From contig CP102274.1 of the NCBI GenBank assembly GCA_025149285.1, positions 4,924,001-4,988,000 of the forward strand: a stretch of DNA of 64,000 bases, written 5' to 3'. Made by a program: the position numbers and the translations under genes. Below the pieces are notes generated by a model that did not search any database, had not been told where the DNA came from, and worked only from the letters and a program-made list of their open reading frames with translations. Position 1 is the stretch's first letter; every line of letters begins with the position of its first letter. The DNA is from Hungatella hathewayi. Its GTDB lineage: Bacteria; Bacillota; Clostridia; Lachnospirales; Lachnospiraceae. Positions 53,150 through 62,534 of the stretch are shown here, piece by piece.

Positions 53150-54099
53150 CTAATTTATCTCTTTTGCCCTAATACAGGAAACAAAATGATTTTCACTCAA
53201 TTCCGAAAGTTCCTGCGGCTTTTTGCATGCCTCTGCCGCATAGGGACAGCGCGCCATAAAGCGGCAGCCCGGTTTTGGCTCTATGGGAGAAGTAACCTCT
53301 CCAGTCAGTTTGACAAAATTTCTCTTTGCATGGATATTGGGTACCGGTATAGCGGATAGCAGTGCCTTAGTAAAGGATGAACCGGATTTCTGAACAGTTC
53401 TTTTGTAGCCGCCCGTTCCACCATCTGCCCCAGATACATGACGCAAATCTCATCCGAGATATACCTTACTACAGATAAATCGTGGGTAATAAACACGTAG
53501 GTCAGTTTTCGCTCTTCCTGCAAATCCTGCATCAGATTCAAAATCTGTGCCTGGATTGAGACATCCAGTGCCGATACAGGCTCGTCACATACTACAAAAT
53601 CCGGATTCAGTGCCAGTGCCCTTGCAATCCCAATTCTCTGTCTCCGTCCGCCATCCAGTTCATGAGGATAGGAATTACCCAAACGTTTATCGATTCCCAC
53701 CGTCTCCATGATCTTTGCTGTCTCAGTCTCAATCTCGGCTGCAGAATAGTGTTCTGCCAGCTGAAGCGGTTCCCGGATTGTTTCAATAGCTGTCATACGC
53801 GGATTTAAAGAAGAGAACGGATCCTGGAATATAATCTGCATGTTCTCCCTCAGTTCCCTGAGCTTTCTGGTACTAACCCGGGTAATATCCTCCCCCTTGA
53901 AGATGATCTTACCTTCCGTACTTTCCAACAGGTGGATCATGGTTCTGCCCAGTGTCGATTTTCCGCATCCGGACTCTCCAACGATCCCCACTGTCTTCCC
54001 CTTTTCTATGGAAAAAGACACATCATCCACCGCATGAAGCAGCCCTCTTGGGGTCTTAAAATACTTTTTTAAATGGTGTACTTCAATAATTTTTTCCAT
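53150..54099 (-). pseudogene. Dipeptide-type ABC transporter ATPase (DppF/OppF-like), frameshifted
   Basis: From ATG 54099 the frame gives Walker A GESGCGKST, signature LDGGRRQR (a common variant of LSGGQ in this group), Walker B VVCDEPVSALD and the H-loop FITHDLSVVRY. At about 53372 the reading frame slips. Instead of HPYTKALLSAIPVP it reads HPLLRHCYPLYRYP and stops at 53305. The expected tail (TKALLSAIPVPNIHAKR to GCRFMARCPYAAEAC) continues in the other frame to 53150. Restoring one lost base in the Tyr codon repairs the gene. The nucleotide-binding core is intact, so the shortened protein could keep activity, or the shift may be a sequencing error. Confidence 0.85.
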
Positions 54100-54100
54100 A

Positions 54101-55090
54101 TCATGTGGCCTCCTTCCTTCCGCGGCTGCACCGGGTATAGTGTCCTGGTTCTGTTTCTTTCAGCGGCGGAACCGCTTTTTCACATGCCTCAGAAGCATAC
54201 GGGCACCGGGTGTGAAACTTGCAGCCTTTTGGAAGCGCCGTCGGATCTGGAACCAGCCCATGAATCGGTGTCAGCCTTGTCTGATCATCGGCAAGGCTCG
54301 GCAGGGCGTTAAAAAGCCCCGTAGTATAGGGATGAGCAGGGCGGTCAAAAATATCCTCCGCAGATCCCGTCTCCACAATTTCACCAGCATAGACAATGGC
54401 CACCTTATCACACATCTGAGCTACGATTCCCAGATCATGGGTGATCAGAATCATAGCCGTATTCAGCTGCTCTTTCAGTTTCGTCATCATTTCCAGCACC
54501 TGTGCCTGTATTGTGACATCGAGGGCCGTCGTGGGTTCGTCGGCAATCAGCAGTTCAGGATTGCATGCCAAAGCCATGGCAATAACGACTCTCTGCTTCA
54601 TTCCGCCTGAAAACTGATGAGGATACTCTCCATACCGTTCTCCCGGTATCCCCACCATTTCCAGCATTTCCACAGCTCTTTTTATGGACTCCTTACCTTT
54701 TAAATTTTCATGGATCTTCACTACCTCGGCAATCTGCTCACCAACGGTGAATACCGGATTCAGTGCAGTCATCGGATCCTGAAAGATCATGGATATCTTC
54801 TTTCCTCTGATCTTCCTCACCTCTTTTTCCTTCATGGCCAGCAGATCCTTTTGTCCATACATGATCTTACCGTTTTTAATTTTCGCGGGCGGATCCGGAA
54901 GAATGCTCATGATTGCCTTAGCTATCGTTGTCTTTCCTGCGCCGGTTTCCCCCACTAACCCCAGTGTTTCACCTTTATTCACGGTAAACGACACACCATT
55001 TACGGCACATACCGTTTCTTCACTCAATACATACCGGACTTCCAAGTCCTCCACGCTTAATAAAGCGCGGTTTTGATGATTCGCCTCCAT
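54101..55090 (-). CDS. Dipeptide-type ABC transporter ATPase (DppD/OppD-like)
   Basis: 329 residues. Walker A GETGAGKTT near residue 48, signature FSGGMKQR, Walker B LLIADEPTTALD, and the C-terminal oligopeptide-transporter motif GCKFHTRCPYASEACEK, whose Cys residues may bind an iron-sulfur cluster in this family. It powers uptake with the DppF-type partner encoded next. One base separates its stop from the partner's start. Confidence 0.94.
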   Translation of the reverse strand: MEANHQNRALLSVEDLEVRYVLSEETVCAVNGVSFTVNKGETLGLVGETGAGKTTIAKAIMSILPDPPAKIKNGKIMYGQKDLLAMKEKEVRKIRGKKISMIFQDPMTALNPVFTVGEQIAEVVKIHENLKGKESIKRAVEMLEMVGIPGERYGEYPHQFSGGMKQRVVIAMALACNPELLIADEPTTALDVTIQAQVLEMMTKLKEQLNTAMILITHDLGIVAQMCDKVAIVYAGEIVETGSAEDIFDRPAHPYTTGLFNALPSLADDQTRLTPIHGLVPDPTALPKGCKFHTRCPYASEACEKAVPPLKETEPGHYTRCSRGRKEAT

Positions 55091-55105
55091 GGCTATCCTC
55101 CTTTA

Positions 55106-55966
55106 TCAGTTTTTCAGTCTCGGATCCAGCGCATCCCTCAATCCATCTCCCAACAGGTTCAATGACAATACTACAATCATGATGGTGATTCCCGGATAAA
55201 TAATTACGTGGGGATTACTGCGGATATAGCTTCTGCCAGCAGACAGCATGGCTCCCCACTCTGCCTGAGGGGGCTGTACGCCGAGCCCGATAAAGCTCAA
55301 ACTGGCCGAGGTAAGAATAGCCGTAGCCACACTCATGGTTGCCTGGACAATGATAGGGGAAATCGCATTTGGAAGGACGTGCTTAAAAATGATCCTCCGC
55401 TCTCTCGCATTAATAGAACGGGCCGCCTCCACGTATTCCATACCCTGAACATTTAGACACGACGCCCTCGTCATTCGCGTAAATCCGGGTATCTGGGAAA
55501 TTGTCAAAGCCAGAATACAATTCATATATCCGGGCCCGAGCGTGGCGGATATTGCAATGGCCAGTAAAATAGCAGGTACCGCCTGAAGCACGTCCAGAAG
55601 ACGCATAATCACCATATCCACCTTTCCACCATAGTATCCGGACACAGCGCCCAGAATCACTCCCAGCGCGGCGGCCAGCGCCACAGAAATAAGTCCCAAA
55701 GTCAGAGAATTTCTGCCTCCGTAGATCAATCTGCTTAACATATCACGTCCTAAATTGTCTGTTCCCAGCCAGTGTTCTCTGCTGGGTCCAGCCAGTGTAT
55801 TGAATAAATCCTGTTCTTCATATCCATATGGAGCGGCGATCGGCGCGAAAACCGCCAGAAGAGCGGTTATGATAAGAACGATCAGTCCGGCGACAGCCAG
55901 CTTATTTTTTGCCAGACGCTTCCATGTCATAAAGAACATACTCTCTTTTTTCTTCATCGTATCCAT
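55106..55966 (-). CDS. Dipeptide-type ABC transporter permease (DppC-like)
   Basis: 286 residues, with the N-terminal OppC_N segment (FMTWKRLAKNKLAVAGLIVL) and five or six helices. HWLGTDNLGRDMLSRLIYGG is the family signature. The cytoplasmic EAA loop is EYVEAARSINARERRIIFKH. It forms the membrane channel together with the DppB-like protein. Confidence 0.94.
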   Translation of the reverse strand: MDTMKKKESMFFMTWKRLAKNKLAVAGLIVLIITALLAVFAPIAAPYGYEEQDLFNTLAGPSREHWLGTDNLGRDMLSRLIYGGRNSLTLGLISVALAAALGVILGAVSGYYGGKVDMVIMRLLDVLQAVPAILLAIAISATLGPGYMNCILALTISQIPGFTRMTRASCLNVQGMEYVEAARSINARERRIIFKHVLPNAISPIIVQATMSVATAILTSASLSFIGLGVQPPQAEWGAMLSAGRSYIRSNPHVIIYPGITIMIVVLSLNLLGDGLRDALDPRLKN

Positions 55967-55976
55967 CGTCTACTCC

Positions 55977-56924
55977 TTATTTTACAGTTTTTGCCGTCTT
56001 ATAACGCGCCTTGATTCTTGGGTCAATGTATGCGTATAATATATCTACAGCCAGCATGACCAGGCTGAATGTAAGGGCGATATATAGGACACTCCCCTGG
56101 ATTACCGGATAATCTCTCTGATTGATCGCCGTAACCATATACATTCCCAGACCTGGTATGGAGAAAACCGTCTCCGTCACAACAACTCCCCCCATCAGCC
56201 AGCTGAGAGTTCCTCCCGCCGCTGTAACCACAGGAATCAGAGCATTTCTCAACGCATGGACATAGGTAACCTTAAACTTTGACACGCCCTTTGCTTTGGC
56301 AGTAACGATATAATCCTGCCGGATTACCTCCAGCATACTGGAACGCGTCTGTCTCGCAAGACCGCCCGCAGCTCCTATCGCCAGAGATATGCAGGGAAGC
56401 AGGGATTCCTTAAACGTTCCCCAGCCGCTTGAAGGAAGCCAGCCAAGTTTCAGGGCAAAGACAATTGACAGTACAAGTCCAATCCAGAAACCCGGCATGG
56501 AGGCTCCCACCAGAGCCGCAACCATGGAGGCATTGTCCACCCAGGTATTCTGGTGTGTGGCAGCCAGTACCCCCATTACCGTGCCAAATAACACTGCGAT
56601 AATGGTGCTCTCAACCGCAATAGCAAAGGATACTTTAAACCGTGCAACAATCTCCGTTGACACCTCTTTTTTATTTACATATGAAACGCCAAGACTTCTG
56701 TCTACCAGAAGCTGCTTTAAGTAATTGCCATACCGGACCAGATATGGATCATCCAGCCCCCACTCATCCCTTAACTCCTGTACTTCTTCTTCCGTAGCTT
56801 CCGCCCCCAGAAGATTTCTGGCCGGATCGCCATTTGCAAAATAGAGCAGGGTGAAAATCAACAGTGTTACTCCGAACATAACCGGAATCATCATCAAAAT
56901 CCGCTTTCCTATGTACTTAATCAT
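55977..56924 (-). CDS. Dipeptide-type ABC transporter permease (DppB-like)
   Basis: 315 residues, six helices. Begins MIKYIGKRILMMIPVMFGVT, then the family loop GLDDPYLVRYGNYLKQLL; the coupling loop is RQDYIVTAKAKGVSKFKVTY. First gene of the operon permease, permease, ATPase, ATPase, binding protein, tannase. RBS GGAGAAGGAA. Confidence 0.94.
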   Translation of the reverse strand: MIKYIGKRILMMIPVMFGVTLLIFTLLYFANGDPARNLLGAEATEEEVQELRDEWGLDDPYLVRYGNYLKQLLVDRSLGVSYVNKKEVSTEIVARFKVSFAIAVESTIIAVLFGTVMGVLAATHQNTWVDNASMVAALVGASMPGFWIGLVLSIVFALKLGWLPSSGWGTFKESLLPCISLAIGAAGGLARQTRSSMLEVIRQDYIVTAKAKGVSKFKVTYVHALRNALIPVVTAAGGTLSWLMGGVVVTETVFSIPGLGMYMVTAINQRDYPVIQGSVLYIALTFSLVMLAVDILYAYIDPRIKARYKTAKTVK

Positions 56925-57297
56925 AATTCCTTCTCCACGTCTCCCTTTCTTTTTTTTCTGATAATAAACGTGCCAGTCCCATTTTCGACTATACTCCTTT
57001 TCCTCCCTTCCCCGCGCCTCCCCATAATATTATGCACTTTTATCATTCTTTTCTTTTTTCCGTCCGCGTTATCTTGTGTATTTAAGATAATCAAGACTGG
57101 TTAGAAGCGGTTTGCTTGTCTGTTTTTACTGATTATACGCTACCATTCCTATAAGTGTCCAATACCCGTTTTCAATTTGTATATAAAATGTATTTTATAA
57201 TAATGATATAAAACCATTGAGAATTAATTACTTGACGTGTCGCCTCATCCTGATTAAGATAAATATAAATTTCATATTTCACAGGAGGAGGAGTACC
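56925..57297. other. Divergent intergenic region with repeated TTAAGATAA boxes
   Basis: 373 nt. It contains the inverted repeat TTATCTT-N8-AAGATAA (57069-57090) and a second TTAAGATAA at 57254-57262 overlapping the rightward -10 box. Pyrimidine-rich on the plus strand near the dppB-like start. No gene is seen. Confidence 0.5.
57232..57260 (+). promoter_or_regulatory. Promoter of the small membrane protein gene
   Basis: TTGACG (57232-57237), 17-bp spacer, TAAGAT (57255-57260), then an AGGAGGAGG ribosome site before ATG 57298. Confidence 0.6.
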
Positions 57298-57861
57298 ATG
57301 CCATTCCAACACAAAAAAGCACTGCAAAACTACGTTCCCAAGCAGATACCCGCAGAGAACAAAAAAGGTTATAAAACTGAATATATCTATCAGGGAGACT
57401 GGTATGTCTGGGACTGCGAACCTAAAAAGCTCCGTTTCTTCCGGATTTGTTCTCTGACCACTGCTGGCCTCATTGCCGGCTTCTTCCTTGCCGGAGCGCT
57501 TCAGCGGACGTTCTGCAATACCATTTCTTTCGTGGCAGTACCTTCGCTCCTTTCCATTGTGGCACTCATGCTGGGAACATATGGGCTGTTTTCCCCCCTT
57601 TTACGTGTTCCCAGGCTTCCTGAGTACGATTTTCGTTCCATGCATTTAATGGTACAGGCCGGATTCGCGGCCTATACCATCTTAATTTTCATTGCAGCGG
57701 CAGCCTGCTTCTCCTCTATTGCCTCTGGACGCTGGACCTCCGTCAGTCGTGAACTTTTTACTGCCCTCTGTTACCTGACCTGCGGTATGCTGTCGCTCAC
57801 AATTTCCCTCCGCTTTCGCAGACTTCCCTGTCATCTGGCGGATGGGGGGCGCAGTAACTGA
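57298..57861 (+). CDS. Uncharacterised small membrane protein with four helices
   Basis: 187 residues from ATG 57298. A basic, soluble N-terminus (~60 residues; PFQHKKALQNYVPKQIPAEN, IYQGDWYVWDCEPKKLRFF) precedes four hydrophobic segments at about 66-85, 93-112, 128-150 and 158-177. I do not recognise the family. It is divergent from the ABC/tannase operon with a shared control region, so a linked role is possible but unproven. Confidence 0.7.
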   Translation: MPFQHKKALQNYVPKQIPAENKKGYKTEYIYQGDWYVWDCEPKKLRFFRICSLTTAGLIAGFFLAGALQRTFCNTISFVAVPSLLSIVALMLGTYGLFSPLLRVPRLPEYDFRSMHLMVQAGFAAYTILIFIAAAACFSSIASGRWTSVSRELFTALCYLTCGMLSLTISLRFRRLPCHLADGGRSN

Positions 57862-57878
57862 GGGCACCTTACACTTTC

Positions 57879-57929
57879 AAAAATGCGGCTGCATCCGCCG
57901 ACAGTCCCGGCAGATGCAGCCGCATTTTT
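57879..57929. terminator. Strong bidirectional terminator
   Basis: AAAAATGCGGCTGCATC pairs perfectly with GATGCAGCCGCATTTTT (17 bp, 17-nt loop) between the convergent membrane-protein and LysR genes. Confidence 0.9.
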
Positions 57930-57948
57930 GATTCATACATTTCCGATG

Positions 57949-58863
57949 CTATTCTTCTGTTTCTCCAGACCAATAATTATTTCCGGCACTGCCGCCCGCC
58001 TCTAATTTATCTTTCACATAGCTTAAGAATTTTCTGTTCGTCTCGGAATTTAAAGTCATGTCCGACCAATAAAGTTTTGATGCCGTTTCCTTCAGAATTC
58101 CTGCCTCCGGTATCAGTACAATATTCTCGCACTGTTCATAAACTTCCTTCCAGGAGTTCGGGATAAATCCAAAGACATTTCCCTGGGAAATATAACGCAG
58201 CTTATAAAATGCGTCATTGGTCACAAAGGCACATTTCGGGATAAAGCCGCTCATCACGCATGCCTTATATTCGCTTTCATAACCTCCATCCTCGTCTTTT
58301 AAAAAACAGAATTTCTCGTCCTTTAACTCTTCAAATGAGATAGATTCTTTCTTTGCCAACGGATGATTCTTAGGAACAATAACGTAATCATACCGTGAAT
58401 CAATAGTCAGTTCATGGTTAAACATCGGAATCCCCTCGTAGGCCAGACCGATAATAAAATCGAAGGCTGAGTAGGCGAAAGGTTCGCCCATGGTGCTGCC
58501 GTGCACATTGAAGCCGATCCCCGGATTCTCCGCTGAAAAACTGCCGATCAGGGAAAACAGTTTCTCATTGTAATTCATAAAGCCAATATTGATCCTCTCC
58601 ATCAAGGCTTTTTCATTGGTTGGAACCTTGCATTCGTTAACCAGATTTAAAATCTGCCTCGTCATGTTAAGAAAATACTTCCCATAGCTGTTCAACACAA
58701 TTTTCCTTCCATTGCGGTCAAACAGCTTTACTCCCAGTTCCTTTTCCAGACGTATGATACAACTGCTCAAGGATGGCTGGGAAACGTGCAGTTCTTCCGC
58801 CGCCTTAGACATGCTTTGATACTTCGCTATCCGTTCAAAATACTGAAGCTGCAGTAATTCCAT
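57949..58863 (-). CDS. LysR-family transcriptional regulator
   Basis: 304 residues. N-terminal HTH (YQSMSKAAEELHVSQPSLSSC at about 14-34, given here as its landmark) with LEKELGVKLFDRNGRKIVL; the C-terminal effector domain carries YDYVIVPKNHPLAKKESISF. Divergent from the flavoprotein-ferredoxin pair and thus its probable regulator. The palindrome CACTGCAGTG at 58912-58921 between them is a candidate half of its site. Confidence 0.92.
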   Translation of the reverse strand: MELLQLQYFERIAKYQSMSKAAEELHVSQPSLSSCIIRLEKELGVKLFDRNGRKIVLNSYGKYFLNMTRQILNLVNECKVPTNEKALMERINIGFMNYNEKLFSLIGSFSAENPGIGFNVHGSTMGEPFAYSAFDFIIGLAYEGIPMFNHELTIDSRYDYVIVPKNHPLAKKESISFEELKDEKFCFLKDEDGGYESEYKACVMSGFIPKCAFVTNDAFYKLRYISQGNVFGFIPNSWKEVYEQCENIVLIPEAGILKETASKLYWSDMTLNSETNRKFLSYVKDKLEAGGSAGNNYWSGETEE

Positions 58864-58911
58864 CTCATCTCCCCCTTAGTTTTCATTCATTTCACGATTC
58901 TTTTATTATAT

Positions 58912-59002
58912 CACTGCAGTGTTTTTTTATCGAGTATAATTTTCATTTTATATGGTAATTGACTTTCCGTATTGGACAGATGGGAATTCCGGTTTTTATA
59001 AT
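58912..59002 (+). promoter_or_regulatory. Promoter and palindrome upstream of the flavoprotein gene
   Basis: CACTGCAGTG (58912-58921) lies upstream of TGGACA (58973-58978), 18-bp spacer, TATAAT (58997-59002). The start ATG 59031 has AAGGAGGG. Confidence 0.5.
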
Positions 59003-59030
59003 AGAGGTATCAAAAACTAAGGAGGGTTAT

Positions 59031-60713
59031 ATGTCTGATATGATTGAAATGAACAAACCCCTGGAATGTGATGTCCTCGTGGCAGGCGGCGGTGTCGCCG
59101 GACTTATGGCGGCCATTGCCGCAGCAGAGGAAGGGGCTAAGGTAATCGTGGCAGAGAAGGCCAATTCCAAAAGAAGCGGCTCCGGCGCTACCGGAAACGA
59201 TCATTTTCTCTGTTATATTCCGGCAGTCCATGGGGATGATCCGTCTGAATTTATCCGGGAGATGGAGGAGTCACAGATCGGCGGAAATAATGATATGGAT
59301 CTCGTCCGACGATACGTAGCGGAATCCTTTAACCGGGTAAAGGACTGGGACAGCTGGGGCGTGGGAATGCGGGAGCACGGCGACTGGGAATTCAACGGCC
59401 ACGCAAAGCCTGGTCATCTGCGGGTATGGCTGAAATACGCAGGCAGGGAACAGAAGCCGATATTTACCCGTGAAGCTATAAAGCGGGGGGTAACGATATT
59501 AAATCACCATCCGTTTGCTGATGTGATCACAGACGGGCATAACCGGGTTGCTGGAGGCATCTGTATCGATATCACGGGAGAGGTACCCAAAATGCAGGTA
59601 ATACGGGCGAAGAGCGTGGTTCTCGCCACCGGCAGCGTAAACCGGCTTTTCGGTTCTAAAACCATGGGTTGGATGTTTAATAACGCCGGCTGCCCTTCTG
59701 ATGTCTGTACCGGCAGAGCCGCCGCTTACCGTGCCGGTGCCAGGCTCGTTAATCTGGACCGTACGGGTACAGGAGCTGGCTGCAAGTATTTTAACCGCGG
59801 CGGTAAAGCCACATGGCTCGGTGTATATAGTGACATCTCGGGAAAACCATTAGGCCCCTTCGTCACAAAGCCGTCAAAAGAATACGGCGATCTGGCTGGT
59901 GATATCTGGCATGACATGTTTTCTATCAAACGCAGTCAGGGTGAACCCGTATTCATGAACTGCTCTGAATGTACAGATGAACAGCTGGATTATATGCTTT
60001 GGGGATTAAGCAACGAGGGAAATGTCGGAACACTGGACCATCTGGCTTCGGAGGGCTTTGATTTTCGAAAGCATATGGTCGAATTCGACTGCAAAGATGG
60101 CGGAAACATCGGCGGCGGCATTGATATCTCTGTCGATGCCCAGTGCACGGTGGACGGTCTCTTCGCCGCCGGAGATGAAACGGGAAATTTCCGTGCCGAT
60201 ATGGGAGGAGCAGCCACTTATGGTCATATCGCAGGGGTCAGCGCAGCCTGCTACAGTCGTGGGCAGACACTGATTCCTGCCGAAGAGATGGAAATTGTAA
60301 CTGCCCGTGCACACCATTACAGTGAAATCATTTCCAGGGACACTGATACGGCAACTCCCGACTGGAGGGAAATCAATGTGGCCATCCAACAGGTAATGAC
60401 CGATTACTGTGGCCCTGAGGTGAGAAGCGAGCATATTCTCACCACAGGACTCAGCCATTTAAAGCGGCTTCAGGCGAAAGCGGCCACGGTTCACTGTGCA
60501 GACAGCCATGAATTCATGCGCTGTCTGGAAGCAGAAGATCTGGCACTGCTGGGTGAACTCGCTTTTGTCAGTGCTCTGGAACGCAAAGAAACCCGCGGCA
60601 AACACAACCGCGTCGATTACCCATTCACTAATCCGCTGTTAAACAACAAGTTCGTGACTGTCGAAAAGGTGAACGGTGTTCCCTCCACCGGCTGGCGCGA
60701 TAAGCATAAATAG
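59031..60713 (+). CDS. FAD-dependent oxidoreductase, AprA/fumarate reductase flavoprotein family
   Basis: 560 residues from ATG 59031; the frame to 58959 lacks a ribosome site. FAD motif VLVAGGGVAGLMAAIAAAEEG at about 15-35 is read in overlapping parts; GSGATGNDHFLCYIP, GVTILNHHPFADVI, AKSVVLATGSVNRLFG, GGGIDISVDAQCTVDGLF and AAGDETGNFRADMGGA follow. It is closer to adenylylsulfate reductase alpha than to classic fumarate reductase, but at 560 residues it is about 100 shorter than AprA. The paired ferredoxin supports an AprAB-like two-subunit enzyme. No ATP sulfurylase is nearby, so APS as substrate is unproven. Confidence 0.85.
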   Translation: MSDMIEMNKPLECDVLVAGGGVAGLMAAIAAAEEGAKVIVAEKANSKRSGSGATGNDHFLCYIPAVHGDDPSEFIREMEESQIGGNNDMDLVRRYVAESFNRVKDWDSWGVGMREHGDWEFNGHAKPGHLRVWLKYAGREQKPIFTREAIKRGVTILNHHPFADVITDGHNRVAGGICIDITGEVPKMQVIRAKSVVLATGSVNRLFGSKTMGWMFNNAGCPSDVCTGRAAAYRAGARLVNLDRTGTGAGCKYFNRGGKATWLGVYSDISGKPLGPFVTKPSKEYGDLAGDIWHDMFSIKRSQGEPVFMNCSECTDEQLDYMLWGLSNEGNVGTLDHLASEGFDFRKHMVEFDCKDGGNIGGGIDISVDAQCTVDGLFAAGDETGNFRADMGGAATYGHIAGVSAACYSRGQTLIPAEEMEIVTARAHHYSEIISRDTDTATPDWREINVAIQQVMTDYCGPEVRSEHILTTGLSHLKRLQAKAATVHCADSHEFMRCLEAEDLALLGELAFVSALERKETRGKHNRVDYPFTNPLLNNKFVTVEKVNGVPSTGWRDKHK

Positions 60714-60730
60714 AAAGCGAGGTGCGGATA

Positions 60731-60967
60731 ATGCCGCCAATTATAGATAAGAATAAATGCATCGGCTGTCATACATGTGTTGATATTTGTCCCGTAGATG
60801 TCTATGGGCAGAAGCAGACGAAAAAGCAGCCCCCTGTGATCCAATATCCCGATGAGTGCTGGCATTGTAATGCCTGTGTCTTTGACTGTCCGGTAAAAGC
60901 GATATCTCTGCGGATACCGGCACCTGCATCCATAGTCTTTGTAGATGCGCCGAAGAAAGAATCCTGA
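60731..60967 (+). CDS. Two-cluster 4Fe-4S ferredoxin (AprB-like small partner)
   Basis: 78 residues. Two full motifs: CIGCHTCVDICP and CWHCNACVFDCP, as in 2[4Fe-4S] ferredoxins and AprB. It lacks the long AprB C-terminal tail. ATG 60731 has GAGG 8 nt upstream; a GTG at 60722 is less likely. It lies 17 nt after the flavoprotein gene and should carry electrons to or from its FAD. Confidence 0.9.
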   Translation: MPPIIDKNKCIGCHTCVDICPVDVYGQKQTKKQPPVIQYPDECWHCNACVFDCPVKAISLRIPAPASIVFVDAPKKES

Positions 60968-60989
60968 TCAGGAAACTTGATTGTCTGAA

Positions 60990-61033
60990 CAAAAAAGGTA
61001 CCATTCGGAGTCTGTCACGGATGGCACCTTTTT
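60990..61033. terminator. Bidirectional terminator
   Basis: AAAAAAGGTACCAT pairs with ATGGCACCTTTTTT (one mismatch) between the ferredoxin gene and the convergent ABC operon. Confidence 0.85.
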
Positions 61034-61046
61034 TATTGTCCTTTAT

Positions 61047-61835
61047 TTATAAAACCTTACTCAAAAATCCCTTAAGCCTGTCATTTTTCGGATGTTCGAA
61101 GAATTCCTTCGGCTCGTTCTCCTCCAGGAAGTATCCGCCATCCATGAACATAACGCGGGTCGCAACTTCTCTGGCGAAGCCCATCTCATGGGTAACCACC
61201 ACCATGGTCATCTTCTCTTCGGCCAGATCCCTCATAACATTCAGTACTTCACCGACCATCTCAGGATCCAGAGCTGACGTCGGTTCATCAAACAGCATCA
61301 CGTCCGGGTTCATACAGAGCGCGCGGACAATGGCAATTCTCTGCTTCTGTCCGCCCGAAAGCTGATTCGGATACGCAGACGCCCTGTCGGCTAAGCCTAC
61401 CTTTTCAAGCAGGGTCATGGCTTGGGCCTGAGCCTCTTCTTCGCTTCGTCCCTGGAGTTTTACAGGGGCCAGCGTTAAATTCTTTAAGATTGTCATGTGG
61501 GGGAACAGATTAAACTGCTGGAACACCATCCCCATCTTCTGGCGGTGGCGGTCGATATCTGTCTTCTTATCCGTAATATCAGTTCCCTCGAACAGAATAT
61601 GGCCAGAGGTCGGCTCCTCCAGTCTGTTTAAACAGCGGAGAAACGTGCTCTTACCGGAACCGGAGGGTCCGATCACACAGACAACATCACCCTTATAGAT
61701 GTCGACTGTAATATCCTTTAAGACCTCTATACTCCCGAATTTCTTGCCTAAGTTCTGTACCTGAATCAGAGGCTCATCCATACCTCCCGCCGAACGTACG
61801 CGAGTGGTGCTTTCCATATTTACTCTAGTGCTCAC
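61047..61835 (-). CDS. Polar amino-acid ABC transporter ATPase (GlnQ type)
   Basis: 262 residues. Walker A GPSGSGKST near residue 55, signature LSGGQKQR, Walker B VMLFDEPTSALDPEMVGEV and H-loop VVTHEMGFA. The start is GTG 61835, overlapping the permease stop, with GGAGG 10 nt upstream. An ATG 18 codons later (MDEPLIQVQNLGKKFG) is where most homologues begin. Drives import with the permease and binding protein encoded upstream. Confidence 0.93.
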   Translation of the reverse strand: MSTRVNMESTTRVRSAGGMDEPLIQVQNLGKKFGSIEVLKDITVDIYKGDVVCVIGPSGSGKSTFLRCLNRLEEPTSGHILFEGTDITDKKTDIDRHRQKMGMVFQQFNLFPHMTILKNLTLAPVKLQGRSEEEAQAQAMTLLEKVGLADRASAYPNQLSGGQKQRIAIVRALCMNPDVMLFDEPTSALDPEMVGEVLNVMRDLAEEKMTMVVVTHEMGFAREVATRVMFMDGGYFLEENEPKEFFEHPKNDRLKGFLSKVL

Positions 61836-62517
61836 TTCTGCTCAGCCTCCTCTCCAGTAATTTTACAAGGTAGGAAAATATCATGACCATAACAAGATAA
61901 ATAAGAGCCACAGCGATGAGCGGCATGAACGCGGAATACGTCCGGCTCTTGATGATATCGCCGCCCTTGGTTAAATCCTGCAGGCCGATGTAACCGGCTA
62001 CGGAAGTTTCTTTTAAGAGCACGATAAACTCATTGGCCAGCGTCGGAACCACATTCTTGAAGGCCTGCGGCATGATGATATACCACATGGTCTGTGCGTA
62101 GTTGAAGCCCAGGCTCCGCCCGGCTTCAAACTGGCCTCTCTCGATGGAGCTGATACCGCTTCGGAAAATTTCAGCCACGTAGGCTCCCGAGTTGATACCG
62201 AAGGCCAGGATTGCCGTAGTTACCATACCCGGATTAATCGCAACAAAGATAACAAAATACACGATCATCAGCTGAACAACCACCGGTGTTCCGCGGATTA
62301 CGGTCAGATACACGGTACAGACTGCATTTAAAATCTTCAGCTTATGGGTATTCTCATAAGTAGACCGGATAATAGCAACCAGAAAGCCCAGAACGATTCC
62401 GATGAGAACCGCAAAAAATGTAATTTTCAGGGTATTCTGGAGACCGTCCGTAATGTATTTCCAACGGTTGTCTTCGATAAAGTTAAAATAAAAGTCAGCG
62501 ACTAATTTTTCCCACAT
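61825..62517 (-). CDS. Polar amino-acid ABC transporter permease
   Basis: 230 residues with about five helices. GLQNTLKITFFAVLIGIVLG near residue 25 and the HisM/GlnP-type loop FEAGRSLGFNYAQTMWYIIM mark the family. Lies 17 nt after the binding-protein gene. It makes the membrane pore for an amino-acid importer. Confidence 0.94.
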   Translation of the reverse strand: MWEKLVADFYFNFIEDNRWKYITDGLQNTLKITFFAVLIGIVLGFLVAIIRSTYENTHKLKILNAVCTVYLTVIRGTPVVVQLMIVYFVIFVAINPGMVTTAILAFGINSGAYVAEIFRSGISSIERGQFEAGRSLGFNYAQTMWYIIMPQAFKNVVPTLANEFIVLLKETSVAGYIGLQDLTKGGDIIKSRTYSAFMPLIAVALIYLVMVMIFSYLVKLLERRLSRSEH

Positions 62518-62534
62518 GGCACTCTTCCTTTATA

